Positions 20,126 through 26,845 of a stretch of DNA of 64,000 bases are shown here, piece after piece. The position numbers and the translations under genes were made by a program. The notes beneath the pieces are model-generated. The model did not search any database. It was given only the letters and a program-made list of their open reading frames with translations, and had not been told where the DNA came from. This stretch comes from DASQFQ01 sp963730115 (GTDB lineage: Bacteria; Actinomycetota; Thermoleophilia; Solirubrobacterales; Solirubrobacteraceae): assembly GCA_963730115.1 (NCBI GenBank), contig CAVSQM010000001.1, positions 1 to 64,000 on the forward strand. Direction: 5' to 3'. Each line of letters begins with the position of its first letter. The first letter of the stretch is position 1.

Positions 20126-20173
20126 TACGGCCTGCCGCACCTTCGCGGCGCACTCAAGTTCACGGGGGGACAC

Positions 20174-20247
20174 CGGCGGGCTCCATTTCGGGGCCCGCCG
20201 CCCGTCGGCAGTCTCCGGTCAGCGTGACCCCCCGACCGACCGGAGAC
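20174..20247 (+). promoter_or_regulatory. Two consecutive hairpins in the leader of the membrane hydrolase gene
   Basis: First hairpin: CGGCGGGC (20174-20181) pairs perfectly with GCCCGCCG (20193-20200), loop 11 nt. Second: GTCTCCGGTC (20211-20220) pairs perfectly with GACCGGAGAC (20238-20247), loop 17 nt. The 3' arm of the second contains CGGAG, the only Shine-Dalgarno candidate, 6 nt before the TTG start at 20253. Folding would therefore hide the ribosome binding site. Neither hairpin is followed by a T-tract, so this is not a classic terminator. Confidence 0.55.
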
Positions 20248-20252
20248 CGACC

Positions 20253-21560
20253 TTGACTGCATCGACCGTGGCCCGCCCGCCGCGAACCTCATCCCTCGCT
20301 GCCCGGGTGGCCGGCGCCGTGCGCGCCCGGTCCGCCGAGGCGCTCGTGTTCAGCGTCGCGACGCTGCTCGCGCTCCTGCACGCGCTCGACGACGCGTTCC
20401 TGCTTCCCAAGCCGGGCGTGCCGCTGACGCAGCACGCGCTCGCGGCCGGCATCGCGGTCGCCGCCTCGGCGCTGGCCATCTGGCGCTTCCCGACCATGCG
20501 GCCCGGCCTGCGGTCGGCGACCGCCTTCGCGTTCGGCGCGCTGGCGATGCTCAACGGCGGCCGCCACGCGTACCACATCACCGTCCAGGACATGACGACG
20601 GCCAACGACGTGACCGGCCTGATCGCGCTGGCCGCGGGCGTCGTGCTGGTCGGCCTCGCCGCCTGGATTCCCTTCCGCCACCGCGGTGAGGGGGACGCCG
20701 GGCCGGTCCGCCGCTGGGCGATCCGCCTACTCGTCCCGGTCGGCTTCGTGCTGGGCGCGATCACCGTCTTCGGCCCGGTCGGCATGGCGCTGACCGACAT
20801 CCACTCGCTCCAGAAGCCGCTCGGCGACAAGCCGAACGCCGCCTACGAGACCGTCCACTTCACCACCTCGGACGGCGTGGAGCTCGAGGGCTGGTACCGC
20901 CCGTCGCGCAACGGCGCCTCGGTGCTCGTGATGTCCGGCGGCGGCAGCAACCGCACGGGCGCCCTGCGCCACGCGAAGCTGCTCGAGCGCCAGGGCTACG
21001 GCGTGCTCGTCTACGACCCGCGCGGCATGGGCCACAGCGGCGGCACGGTCAACTCCTACGCCTGGGGCTGGGACAAGGACGCCGACGCCGCGGTGAAGTT
21101 CGTGAAGTCGCAGCCCGACGTCGAGGACGGCCGCATCGGCGCGCTCGGCCTCTCCTCGGGCGCTGACGCGGCCATCGACTACGCCGGCCGCCGCCACGAC
21201 CTGCGCGCCGTGGTCGCCGACGGCGCGGCCGCGATCGGCTACGAGGACATCAAGGAGTACACGTCCAAGTCGCTCGACCGCCAGCCGATGTGGGTGCTGT
21301 TCAAGACGATCGAGGTCATCCAGGGCCGCTCGCAGCCCAAGGTCTCGCTCGCCGACCGCATCGCGGACACGCGAGCGCCACACCTGGTCATCTCTGCCGG
21401 CGCGCAGGAGAAGGAGTGGGGCGAGCTCTACGACCGCGCCGGCGGCGAGCAGAGCCAGCTCTGGTACCTGCCGAAGGCCAGCCACACCGCCGCGCTCAAG
21501 CAGTACCCCGAGCAGTACGAGCAGCGGGTGACGACCTTCTTCGAGCGTCACCTCGGGTAG
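20253..21560 (+). CDS. Membrane-anchored alpha/beta hydrolase
   Basis: 435 aa. The N-terminal 180 residues hold about four or five membrane segments (ALVFSVATLLALLHAL; LAAGIAVAASALAIW; LIALAAGVVLVGLAAWI; LLVPVGFVLGAITVF). The C-terminal half is an alpha/beta hydrolase: oxyanion loop VMSGGGSNRTG, YDPRGMGHSGG, nucleophile in GLSSGADAA and catalytic His in KASHTAAL. It resembles Bem46/DUF-type esterases acting at the membrane surface; substrate unknown. The start is TTG with CGGAG upstream, inside a predicted hairpin arm. The gene ends at the edge of tRNA-Cys, which is on the other strand. Confidence 0.82.
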   Translation: MTASTVARPPRTSSLAARVAGAVRARSAEALVFSVATLLALLHALDDAFLLPKPGVPLTQHALAAGIAVAASALAIWRFPTMRPGLRSATAFAFGALAMLNGGRHAYHITVQDMTTANDVTGLIALAAGVVLVGLAAWIPFRHRGEGDAGPVRRWAIRLLVPVGFVLGAITVFGPVGMALTDIHSLQKPLGDKPNAAYETVHFTTSDGVELEGWYRPSRNGASVLVMSGGGSNRTGALRHAKLLERQGYGVLVYDPRGMGHSGGTVNSYAWGWDKDADAAVKFVKSQPDVEDGRIGALGLSSGADAAIDYAGRRHDLRAVVADGAAAIGYEDIKEYTSKSLDRQPMWVLFKTIEVIQGRSQPKVSLADRIADTRAPHLVISAGAQEKEWGELYDRAGGEQSQLWYLPKASHTAALKQYPEQYEQRVTTFFERHLG

Positions 21561-21631
21561 AGGCGCCGACCGGAATCGAACCGGTGTAAACGGCTTTGCA
21601 GGCCGCTGCGTAGCCACTCCGCCACGGCGCC
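21561..21631 (-). tRNA. tRNA-Cys (anticodon GCA)
   Basis: The reverse complement folds as a full cloverleaf of 71 nt: acceptor GGCGCCG pairs with CGGCGCC, the T-arm has GGTTCGATTCC and the anticodon loop is CTGCAAA with anticodon GCA. The discriminator base at 21561 reads U, the identity element of tRNA-Cys. CCA is not encoded. Its 5' end (21631) is 38 nt from the first 39-bp palindrome. Confidence 0.95.
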
Positions 21632-21669
21632 GTGACCGGTAGAGGGTACCCGGGGGCGAATCCGGCGCC

Positions 21670-21708
21670 GTCCTGCCTAGGGGTCGCTATGCGACCCCAG
21701 GGCAGGAC
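21670..21708. repeat. 39-bp palindrome, left copy, spanning the DUF559 start codon
   Basis: Outer arms GTCCTGCC (21670-21677) and GGCAGGAC (21701-21708) and inner arms GGGGTCGC and GCGACCCC form an almost complete hairpin with a 3-nt loop TAT. The ATG of the DUF559 gene (21689-21691) lies in the loop, so no usual Shine-Dalgarno sequence is free in this structure. It matches the right copy (22581-22619) in 34 of 39 positions when one copy is inverted, and also matches well in direct orientation because the element is palindromic. Confidence 0.85.
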
Positions 21709-22612
21709 AACCGCGGCGATCATCGCCGCGGCGGCGGAGCAGCGCCACGGCGTCGTGACCCGGCGGGAGTTGCTCGAGGCCGGTCTCGCACCCGGCGCGA
21801 TCAAGCGCCGGGTGCGCTCGGGCGCACTGCTCGTCGAGTATCGGGGCGTCTACCGGGTCGGTCACCGTGCGCCGAGCCGGGAGGCGCGGTATGCCGCCGC
21901 CGTGGCGGCGTGCGGGGACGGAGCGCTGCTGTGCGTGCGAGCGGCCGCCCACCTGCACGGCCTCGTTCGTGGCCCGCCTCCGCCGCCGGAGGTCGCGGCT
22001 CCCACCGAACGGCGCATTGAGGGCATCATAGTTACCTGCCGCAGTAGACACGTAGACCCTCGGGACGCGACGGTGGTCCTCGCCATCGCGGTGACGACGG
22101 TCGCGCGCACGCTCGTCGACCTCGCCGCAGTGCTGAGCCTCGACGCCCTCGCCCGCGCCTGCCACGAGGCCGGCGTGCTCCACGGCACGACCCCTGCACA
22201 CGTCGAGGCCGTGCTCGCGCGGCGCCCCACGAGCCCCGGAGCCGCCAAGCTGCGTCGGGTGCTCCACGGCGACGTGCGCGTCACCCTGAGCAAGCTCGAG
22301 CGCCGCTTCCTCGCCCTCCTCAAGGCCGAGGGGTTCCCCCTTCCGCAGACGAACCGCCGCATCGGGGGCCGGCGCGTGGACTGCCGCTGGCCAGCGCACC
22401 GTCTCACCATCGAGGTCGACGGATACCGCTACCACCGCTCCCGCCACGCCTGGGAGCAGGACCGACGGCGCGAGCGTGAGGCACGGGCGCGCGGCGACGA
22501 GTTCCGCCGCTACACCTACGGCGACGTCCTCGAGGACCCGCGCCTCATGCTGAGCGAGCTCCGCGTCCTCTTTCCCTGCCGTCCTGCCCCGGGGTCGCTA
22601 TACGACCCCTAG
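21689..22612 (+). CDS. DUF559/Vsr-like nuclease domain protein with AbiEi-type N-terminal domain
   Basis: 307 aa. The N-terminal 60 residues resemble the winged-helix domain of type IV antitoxin AbiEi proteins (EQRHGVVTRRELLEAGL; IKRRVRSGALLVEYRGVYRVG). The last 110 residues are the DUF559 domain, related to Vsr and other PD-(D/E)XK nucleases: LSKLERRFLALLKAEGFPLP, RVDCRWP (Asp about 230), LTIEVDGYRYH (Glu about 242) and AWEQDRRRERE. The key acidic residues are present, so it may be an active nuclease, though activity is not established for the family. Start and stop codons both lie inside the flanking 39-bp palindromes. Confidence 0.82.
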   Translation: MRPQGRTTAAIIAAAAEQRHGVVTRRELLEAGLAPGAIKRRVRSGALLVEYRGVYRVGHRAPSREARYAAAVAACGDGALLCVRAAAHLHGLVRGPPPPPEVAAPTERRIEGIIVTCRSRHVDPRDATVVLAIAVTTVARTLVDLAAVLSLDALARACHEAGVLHGTTPAHVEAVLARRPTSPGAAKLRRVLHGDVRVTLSKLERRFLALLKAEGFPLPQTNRRIGGRRVDCRWPAHRLTIEVDGYRYHRSRHAWEQDRRREREARARGDEFRRYTYGDVLEDPRLMLSELRVLFPCRPAPGSLYDP

Positions 22613-22619
22613 GCAGGAC
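22581..22619. repeat. 39-bp palindrome, right copy, spanning the DUF559 stop codon
   Basis: Arms GTCCTGCC (22581-22588) and GGCAGGAC (22612-22619) with inner GGGGTCG/CGACCCC. The stop TAG (22610-22612) is inside the 3' arm, so the last residues CRPAPGSLYDP are encoded by the repeat. The copy extends as a direct repeat by GCC before and AAC after, as at the left copy. It lies 9 bp from the stop of the convergent aldo/keto reductase gene and could also act as a bidirectional transcription stop. Confidence 0.85.
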
Positions 22620-22628
22620 AACGCCGGC

Positions 22629-23465
22629 TCATGCGTCCCAATCCGGGGCCCAGCCGGGCTCGATGATGCGCTCGTCCTTCGGCAGCGCCTCGATCCGCGC
22701 TCGGTCGTCGTCGCTGAGCTCGAAGTCGAAGACCTCGAAGTTCTCGACCCGCCGCTCGTGGCTCGAGGCCTTCGGGATCGTCGCGACGTTGGGCTTGTCG
22801 AGCAGCCAGCGCAGCGCGACCTGGCCGGCGGTCTTGCCGTGCGCCTCGCCGATCTCGCGCAGCGTCTCGTCCTCGGGCACCCTGCCGCGGGCGAGCGGCG
22901 AGTAGGCGGTGACCATGAAGTCCTTCTCGGCCGCGAGCTCGACCAGGCGGTCCTGGCCGAGGAACGGGTGGAACTCGACCTGGTCGGCGAAGATCGGCGC
23001 CATCTGCAGCGCCTCGCGCAGCATCCCGGCGGGGAAGTTCGAGACGCCGAAGTGCTTGACCAGCCCCTCTTCGCGCAGCGCGGCGAGCGCGCCGAGCGTC
23101 TCGTCGAGCGGGACGTCGTCGTTCGGCCAGTGCAGGAGCAGGAGGTCGACCGAGTCCACCTGCAGCTTCTCCAGCGACCCCTCGGCCGACGGCCGCACGC
23201 GGTCGGGGTGGAACTCCTCACGCCACAGCTTCGTGGTCAGGAACAGCTCGTTGCGCGGCACGTCCGACGCGGCGAGCGCCTTACCGACTTCCGCCTCGTT
23301 CTCGTACGCCTGCGCCGTGTCGATGTGGCGGTAGCCGATCTCGAGGGCGTCGGTCACCGCCTCCTCGCAGTCGCGGCCGAGGATCTCCCAGGTCCCGAAA
23401 CCGAGCTTGGGGACGGTGGAGCCCTGAATCTCGAGGGCGCGCAGCGAGGGATCGATCGTGGTCAT
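22629..23465 (-). CDS. Aldo/keto reductase
   Basis: 278 aa NADPH-dependent TIM-barrel oxidoreductase. The AKR catalytic tetrad is visible: Asp in GYRHIDTAQAY, Tyr in the same motif, Lys in FLTTKLW and His in LLLLHWPND. The cofactor segment IPKASSHERRVENFE near the C-terminus (Lys/Ser/Arg) indicates NADPH preference. It belongs to the 2,5-diketo-D-gluconate reductase-like group, which reduces a wide range of aldehydes; the physiological substrate is unknown. It starts at ATG 23465, 51 nt from tRNA-Val on the opposite strand. Confidence 0.88.
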   Translation of the reverse strand: MTTIDPSLRALEIQGSTVPKLGFGTWEILGRDCEEAVTDALEIGYRHIDTAQAYENEAEVGKALAASDVPRNELFLTTKLWREEFHPDRVRPSAEGSLEKLQVDSVDLLLLHWPNDDVPLDETLGALAALREEGLVKHFGVSNFPAGMLREALQMAPIFADQVEFHPFLGQDRLVELAAEKDFMVTAYSPLARGRVPEDETLREIGEAHGKTAGQVALRWLLDKPNVATIPKASSHERRVENFEVFDFELSDDDRARIEALPKDERIIEPGWAPDWDA

Positions 23466-23516
23466 CCCGGCTCCGTACCCACCCCGCCCGCTTGCTACCC
23501 TCCGGGCCGGATCCCA

Positions 23517-23589
23517 GGGCGATTAGCTCAGCTGGGAGAGCGCCGCCTCGACAAGGCGGAGGTCACTGGTTCGAGCCCAGTATCGCCCA
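23517..23589 (+). tRNA. tRNA-Val (anticodon GAC)
   Basis: 73 nt cloverleaf: acceptor GGGCGAT pairs with ATCGCCC, D-arm GCTCAGCTGGGAGAGC, anticodon stem CCGCC/GGCGG with loop TCGACAA, and T-arm CTGGTTCGAGCCCAG. With a 7-nt loop the anticodon is GAC (Val). Position 33 is then C rather than the near-invariant T, which is odd. Discriminator A; CCA is not encoded. The D-arm and T-arm agree with bacterial tRNA-Val. Confidence 0.88.
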
Positions 23590-23614
23590 TGACGAGAGCC
23601 CGTCAGAGGCGGAC

Positions 23615-24487
23615 TCAGCCCTTGAGCCCCGTGTTCGCGATGCCCTGAACGATCTGGCGCTGGAAGAGGACGAACGCGATCAGTAGCGGCAGCGCGCCGA
23701 GGATTGCGATCGCCATCTGCTGGGCGTAGAGCGCACCGTAGGAGGTCTGCACGGTGGCGAGCCCGACGGGGATCGTGAACAGCGAGCCCGCGCTGGTGAT
23801 CACGAACGGCCAGATGAAGTTGTTCCACGCGTGGACGAACGTGAAGATGCCGACCGCCGCGATCGTGGCCCGTGACAGCGGCATCCAGATGTGCCAGTAG
23901 ACGCGCCACATCGAGGCGCCGTCGACGAGCGCGCTCTCCTCGAGCTCGCGCGGCAGCGCGTCGAACCCGCGCTTGAAGACGAGGACGGCGATCGGCGACG
24001 CGAGCTGCGGCAGGATGATGCCCCAGTAGGTGTCGGCCAGACCGAACGAGTCCATCTCCGCGAACAGCGGCACGATCAGCGCCTGGAACGGGACGATCAG
24101 GCCGGCGAGCACCATCCACTGGAGCGCGTCGCGGCCGCGGAAGCGCATCCGCGAGAACGCGAACGCCGCCATGCTCGCGGTCAGGATCGTGCCGGCGGTG
24201 ATCACCGTCGCGGTGACCAGGCTGTTGAAGTACCACTTGAGGATGTTGCCCTGGTCGAGCGCTGCGCGATAGGCATCGAGCGTCACCTTGGTGCCGAACC
24301 ACTCGACCGGCGCGACCGTCGTCTCGGCGTCGGGCTTGAGCGATGTCGCCACGGCCCAGGCGATCGGGACCACCCAGATCAGCGCGAGCGCGACGAGCAC
24401 CGCGTAGATGACCGAGCGCACCCAGCCGCCGCGGCCCGGGCCCTCGACCAGCCCGCCCGGTGTGCCGCTGCTGACGATCGAGGTCAT
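23615..24487 (-). CDS. Carbohydrate ABC transporter permease (MalG-like)
   Basis: 290 aa inner-membrane permease with six TM helices, starting with VIYAVLVALALIWVVPIAW. The EAA loop reads ELEESALVDGASMWRVYWHI, the docking site for the ATPase. It ends with the typical QRQIVQGIANTGLKG motif of CUT1 MalG-type permeases. It overlaps the MalF-like gene by 4 nt (ATGA). No ATPase gene is present; CUT1 importers commonly use a shared MsmK/MalK-type ATPase encoded elsewhere. Its tail ends 25 nt from tRNA-Val. Confidence 0.9.
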   Translation of the reverse strand: MTSIVSSGTPGGLVEGPGRGGWVRSVIYAVLVALALIWVVPIAWAVATSLKPDAETTVAPVEWFGTKVTLDAYRAALDQGNILKWYFNSLVTATVITAGTILTASMAAFAFSRMRFRGRDALQWMVLAGLIVPFQALIVPLFAEMDSFGLADTYWGIILPQLASPIAVLVFKRGFDALPRELEESALVDGASMWRVYWHIWMPLSRATIAAVGIFTFVHAWNNFIWPFVITSAGSLFTIPVGLATVQTSYGALYAQQMAIAILGALPLLIAFVLFQRQIVQGIANTGLKG

Positions 24488-25440
24488 TCCGTCACCACCG
24501 TCTTCGTCCCGGCGCGGCGGATGAGCCGCATCGAGATCAAGGTGATGGCGATGACCGCGAGGAAGAACACGAACGACAACGCGCTCGCGTAGCCGATCCG
24601 GTACTGCGTGAAGCCGACCTCGTAGATGTACTGGATGGCCGGCCGCGTCGAGTTCTCCGGGCCCGGAGTGCCGAGCTGCAGCAGGTAGATCTGGTCGAAG
24701 ACCTTGAGCGAGGCGATCGCCTGCAGCACCGTCACGAGCACGAACGTCGAGCTGAGCAGCGGGATCGTGATGCGGCGGAGCTGCTGCCCGGGCGTCGCGC
24801 CGTCGGTGGCGGCCGCCTCGTAGAGCTCGCGTGGGATCTCCTGCAGGCCGGCGAGGTAGAGCACGAAGTTGAATCCGAACGTCCACCAGACGGTGACGAT
24901 GACCGCCGAGACCATCGCCACGCCCGGCTGGCCGAGCCAGTTGACCTCGGCGAATCCGAGGCTCGTGAGATACGAGTTGATGAGGCCGAAGCCCGGCTGG
25001 TAGAGCCAATTCCACACGAGCACCACGACCGAGACCGGCAACACGAACGGCGCGAAGAACGCGAGCCGGAACAGCCACTGCAGCCGGCGAACCCGGCTCA
25101 CCATCAGCGCCAGGGCGAGCGGCAGCAGGACGAGCGGCGGGACGCTGAGCAGCGTGAAGAGCGCGGTGTGCCACATCGACGCCCAGAAGTCCGGGTCATT
25201 GAGCAGCTCGCTGTAGTTCCCGAGCCCGGCCCACGATGAGCCGCCGACCAGCGATTCGTCGAACAGCGAGGTGCGCAGCGCAGACAGCACCGGCCAGAAC
25301 AGGAACAGCACGAACAGCACGAAGAACGGGCCCGTGAAGACGACCGCGATCCGGCTCGACCGCGGGTCGCGCGACTTGCGCCGGGGGGCGGTCTGCTCCC
25401 GCTGCCGGGTCCGCGGAATCCGGTCTGCCGCGGTGGTCAT
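24484..25440 (-). CDS. Carbohydrate ABC transporter permease (MalF-like)
   Basis: 318 aa, six to seven TM helices after a basic N-tail (RTRQREQTAPRRKSRDPR). First TM is AVVFTGPFFVLFVLFLFWPV; the EAA loop is ELYEAAATDGATPGQQLRRI. This is the CUT1 partner of the following MalG-like permease. Both its ends overlap neighbours by 4 nt (ATGA), so binding protein, MalF and MalG are translated as a coupled set. With the divergent GH51 enzyme, the likely substrate is arabino-oligosaccharides (inference). Confidence 0.9.
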   Translation of the reverse strand: MTTAADRIPRTRQREQTAPRRKSRDPRSSRIAVVFTGPFFVLFVLFLFWPVLSALRTSLFDESLVGGSSWAGLGNYSELLNDPDFWASMWHTALFTLLSVPPLVLLPLALALMVSRVRRLQWLFRLAFFAPFVLPVSVVVLVWNWLYQPGFGLINSYLTSLGFAEVNWLGQPGVAMVSAVIVTVWWTFGFNFVLYLAGLQEIPRELYEAAATDGATPGQQLRRITIPLLSSTFVLVTVLQAIASLKVFDQIYLLQLGTPGPENSTRPAIQYIYEVGFTQYRIGYASALSFVFFLAVIAITLISMRLIRRAGTKTVVTE

Positions 25441-26753
25441 ACGGGTGGCTCCTTCTTGCTCATGCGCCCGAGGTAGTCGCGGAACGTGGCCAGGCCCTGC
25501 TCCGGCTTCTGGGCGCCGGTGATCACCGGCTTGAACGCCGAGCCGGCGTTCGTCTCGAGGTTCGACCCGCTGCCGCTGTACCAGGCGAGCGGATCGAAGA
25601 CGACGCGCTCGGCGGCCTCGGCGTAGTCGCTCTGGGGCGAGAGCTTGCGGTACTCGGCGCTCTCGAACACCTCGCGGTAAGCCGGGACGTGGCCGCCCTT
25701 CGCCCAGTCCAGGTCCTTGCGCACGAGACGCGAGATGAACGCAAGCGCCGCGTCGAGGCGCTCCGGGGAGCGGCCAGGGTTCCGCGGGATCACGAACGTG
25801 TGCGCGTCGGCCTGGTTGGCGGGGCGGTCGAAGATCGTCGGCACCGTCCGCATGCCGAACTTCATCTTCATCGCCTGGTAGGTGGTGACCTCCCATTCGC
25901 CGTTGAGCGCGAAGGCGGCGGTCCCGTTGCCGAAGAACGCCACCGAGCCCTGGTAGTCGACGTCGGGTCCACCGAGCCCGCGCTTGTGCGGCTCCGTCAT
26001 CCACTGCAGCGCGCGGATCGCGGTCGCATCGTCCATGCCGATCCGGCGGCCGCCCTCCTCGATGATGGGCGGGCCGCCGAGCTGCTCGTACAGGGTCAGG
26101 AAGATCCGCCACGGCGTCACGCCGCGCGTCTCGAACACGAGCCCCGTCTTCCCGGTCTCCTCCTTGACCGCCTTGCAGGCGTCGAGCAGCCCGTCGGGGC
26201 CGTCGAGCGCAGGCAGCTTCCCGCCCTCGAGCAGTCCCGCCTTCTCGGCCAGCTCGGTGTTGTAGTAGAGGACGAACGGGTGGGTGTCGAGCGGGATCGC
26301 GTACTGGCGCCCGCCCGACTGGCCGCTCTTCCACGGCGCCTCCAGGAATTGATTGCTCTCGAGGCCGTGGCGCGAGAGCAGCTCGGGCGTGAGCTCCTCG
26401 AGCAGCCCCGCCGGGGCGAAGGACGGCAGCCGGGTGGCGTGGACGACGGCGACGTCCGGCGGCGAGCCGCCGACCGCCGCCAGCGCGAGCTTCGTGTAAT
26501 AGGGGTTGCCCCACGGCAGGATGAGCTCGCGCACATCGCTGTCCGGGTGCTCGGACGCGATGTCGGCGAGGATCCCGGTGAGGCGCTCGCCGTCGCCGCC
26601 GCCGAACAGGTGCCAGAAATCCACGGTCTGCCGGCCGCCGGCGAACGGGGACCCGGTGCTCGTGATGCCCAGCGCGGCGGCTCCCAGCACCGCGCCGCCG
26701 ACCAAGACCTGGCGTCTACTCAGGCCCGGGGTGCCCCTGCGCTCCCCCTCCAT
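25437..26753 (-). CDS. Extracellular sugar-binding protein of CUT1 ABC importer, Tat-exported
   Basis: 438 aa. The N-terminus has a twin-arginine signal (LSRRQVLVGGAVLGAAALG) without a lipobox cysteine. The mature protein is a family 1 solute-binding protein: VDFWHLFGGGDGERLTGI, LPWGNPYYTKLALAAVGGSP, PDVAVVHATRL, and FNGEWEV-like FALNGEWEVTTYQ. Such proteins capture oligosaccharides outside the membrane and deliver them to MalF/MalG-type permeases, here encoded immediately downstream. First gene of the minus-strand operon; its promoter faces the dyad at 26782-26811. Confidence 0.88.
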   Translation of the reverse strand: MEGERRGTPGLSRRQVLVGGAVLGAAALGITSTGSPFAGGRQTVDFWHLFGGGDGERLTGILADIASEHPDSDVRELILPWGNPYYTKLALAAVGGSPPDVAVVHATRLPSFAPAGLLEELTPELLSRHGLESNQFLEAPWKSGQSGGRQYAIPLDTHPFVLYYNTELAEKAGLLEGGKLPALDGPDGLLDACKAVKEETGKTGLVFETRGVTPWRIFLTLYEQLGGPPIIEEGGRRIGMDDATAIRALQWMTEPHKRGLGGPDVDYQGSVAFFGNGTAAFALNGEWEVTTYQAMKMKFGMRTVPTIFDRPANQADAHTFVIPRNPGRSPERLDAALAFISRLVRKDLDWAKGGHVPAYREVFESAEYRKLSPQSDYAEAAERVVFDPLAWYSGSGSNLETNAGSAFKPVITGAQKPEQGLATFRDYLGRMSKKEPPV

Positions 26754-26781
26754 GCCATCTACGCCTACCCGGAGCCACGGC

Positions 26782-26811
26782 TTGAAAACGCTCAGATGTG
26801 AGCGTTCTCAA
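26782..26811. promoter_or_regulatory. 30-bp dyad, probable LacI-family operator between sugar importer and GH51 gene
   Basis: Arms TTGAAAACGCTCA (26782-26794) and TGAGCGTTCTCAA (26799-26811) match as an inverted repeat with one mismatch and a 4-bp centre. Each arm is itself close to the TGAG-N4-CTCA form of LacI-family sites (TGAGCGTTCTCA is exact), so it can be read as two operators 16 bp apart. Its position between divergent import and hydrolase genes supports sugar-dependent repression. No LacI-, GntR- or AraC-type regulator gene is in the window. Confidence 0.7.
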
Positions 26812-26845
26812 ATTGCTACGGTGCCCGGCGGTGCGGGAGGCCACC

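Noticed and set aside
21562..22620. The palindrome pair as an att site of an integrated phage or genomic island
   Set aside because: The bracketed segment is only one gene, no integrase is near, and the palindromes do not match tRNA-Cys. I keep the mobile-unit idea but not the phage-island reading.
26754..26845. GH51 start at 26798
   Set aside because: This start lies in the operator, and the 16 extra residues have no family similarity. ATG 26846 has GGGAGG upstream.
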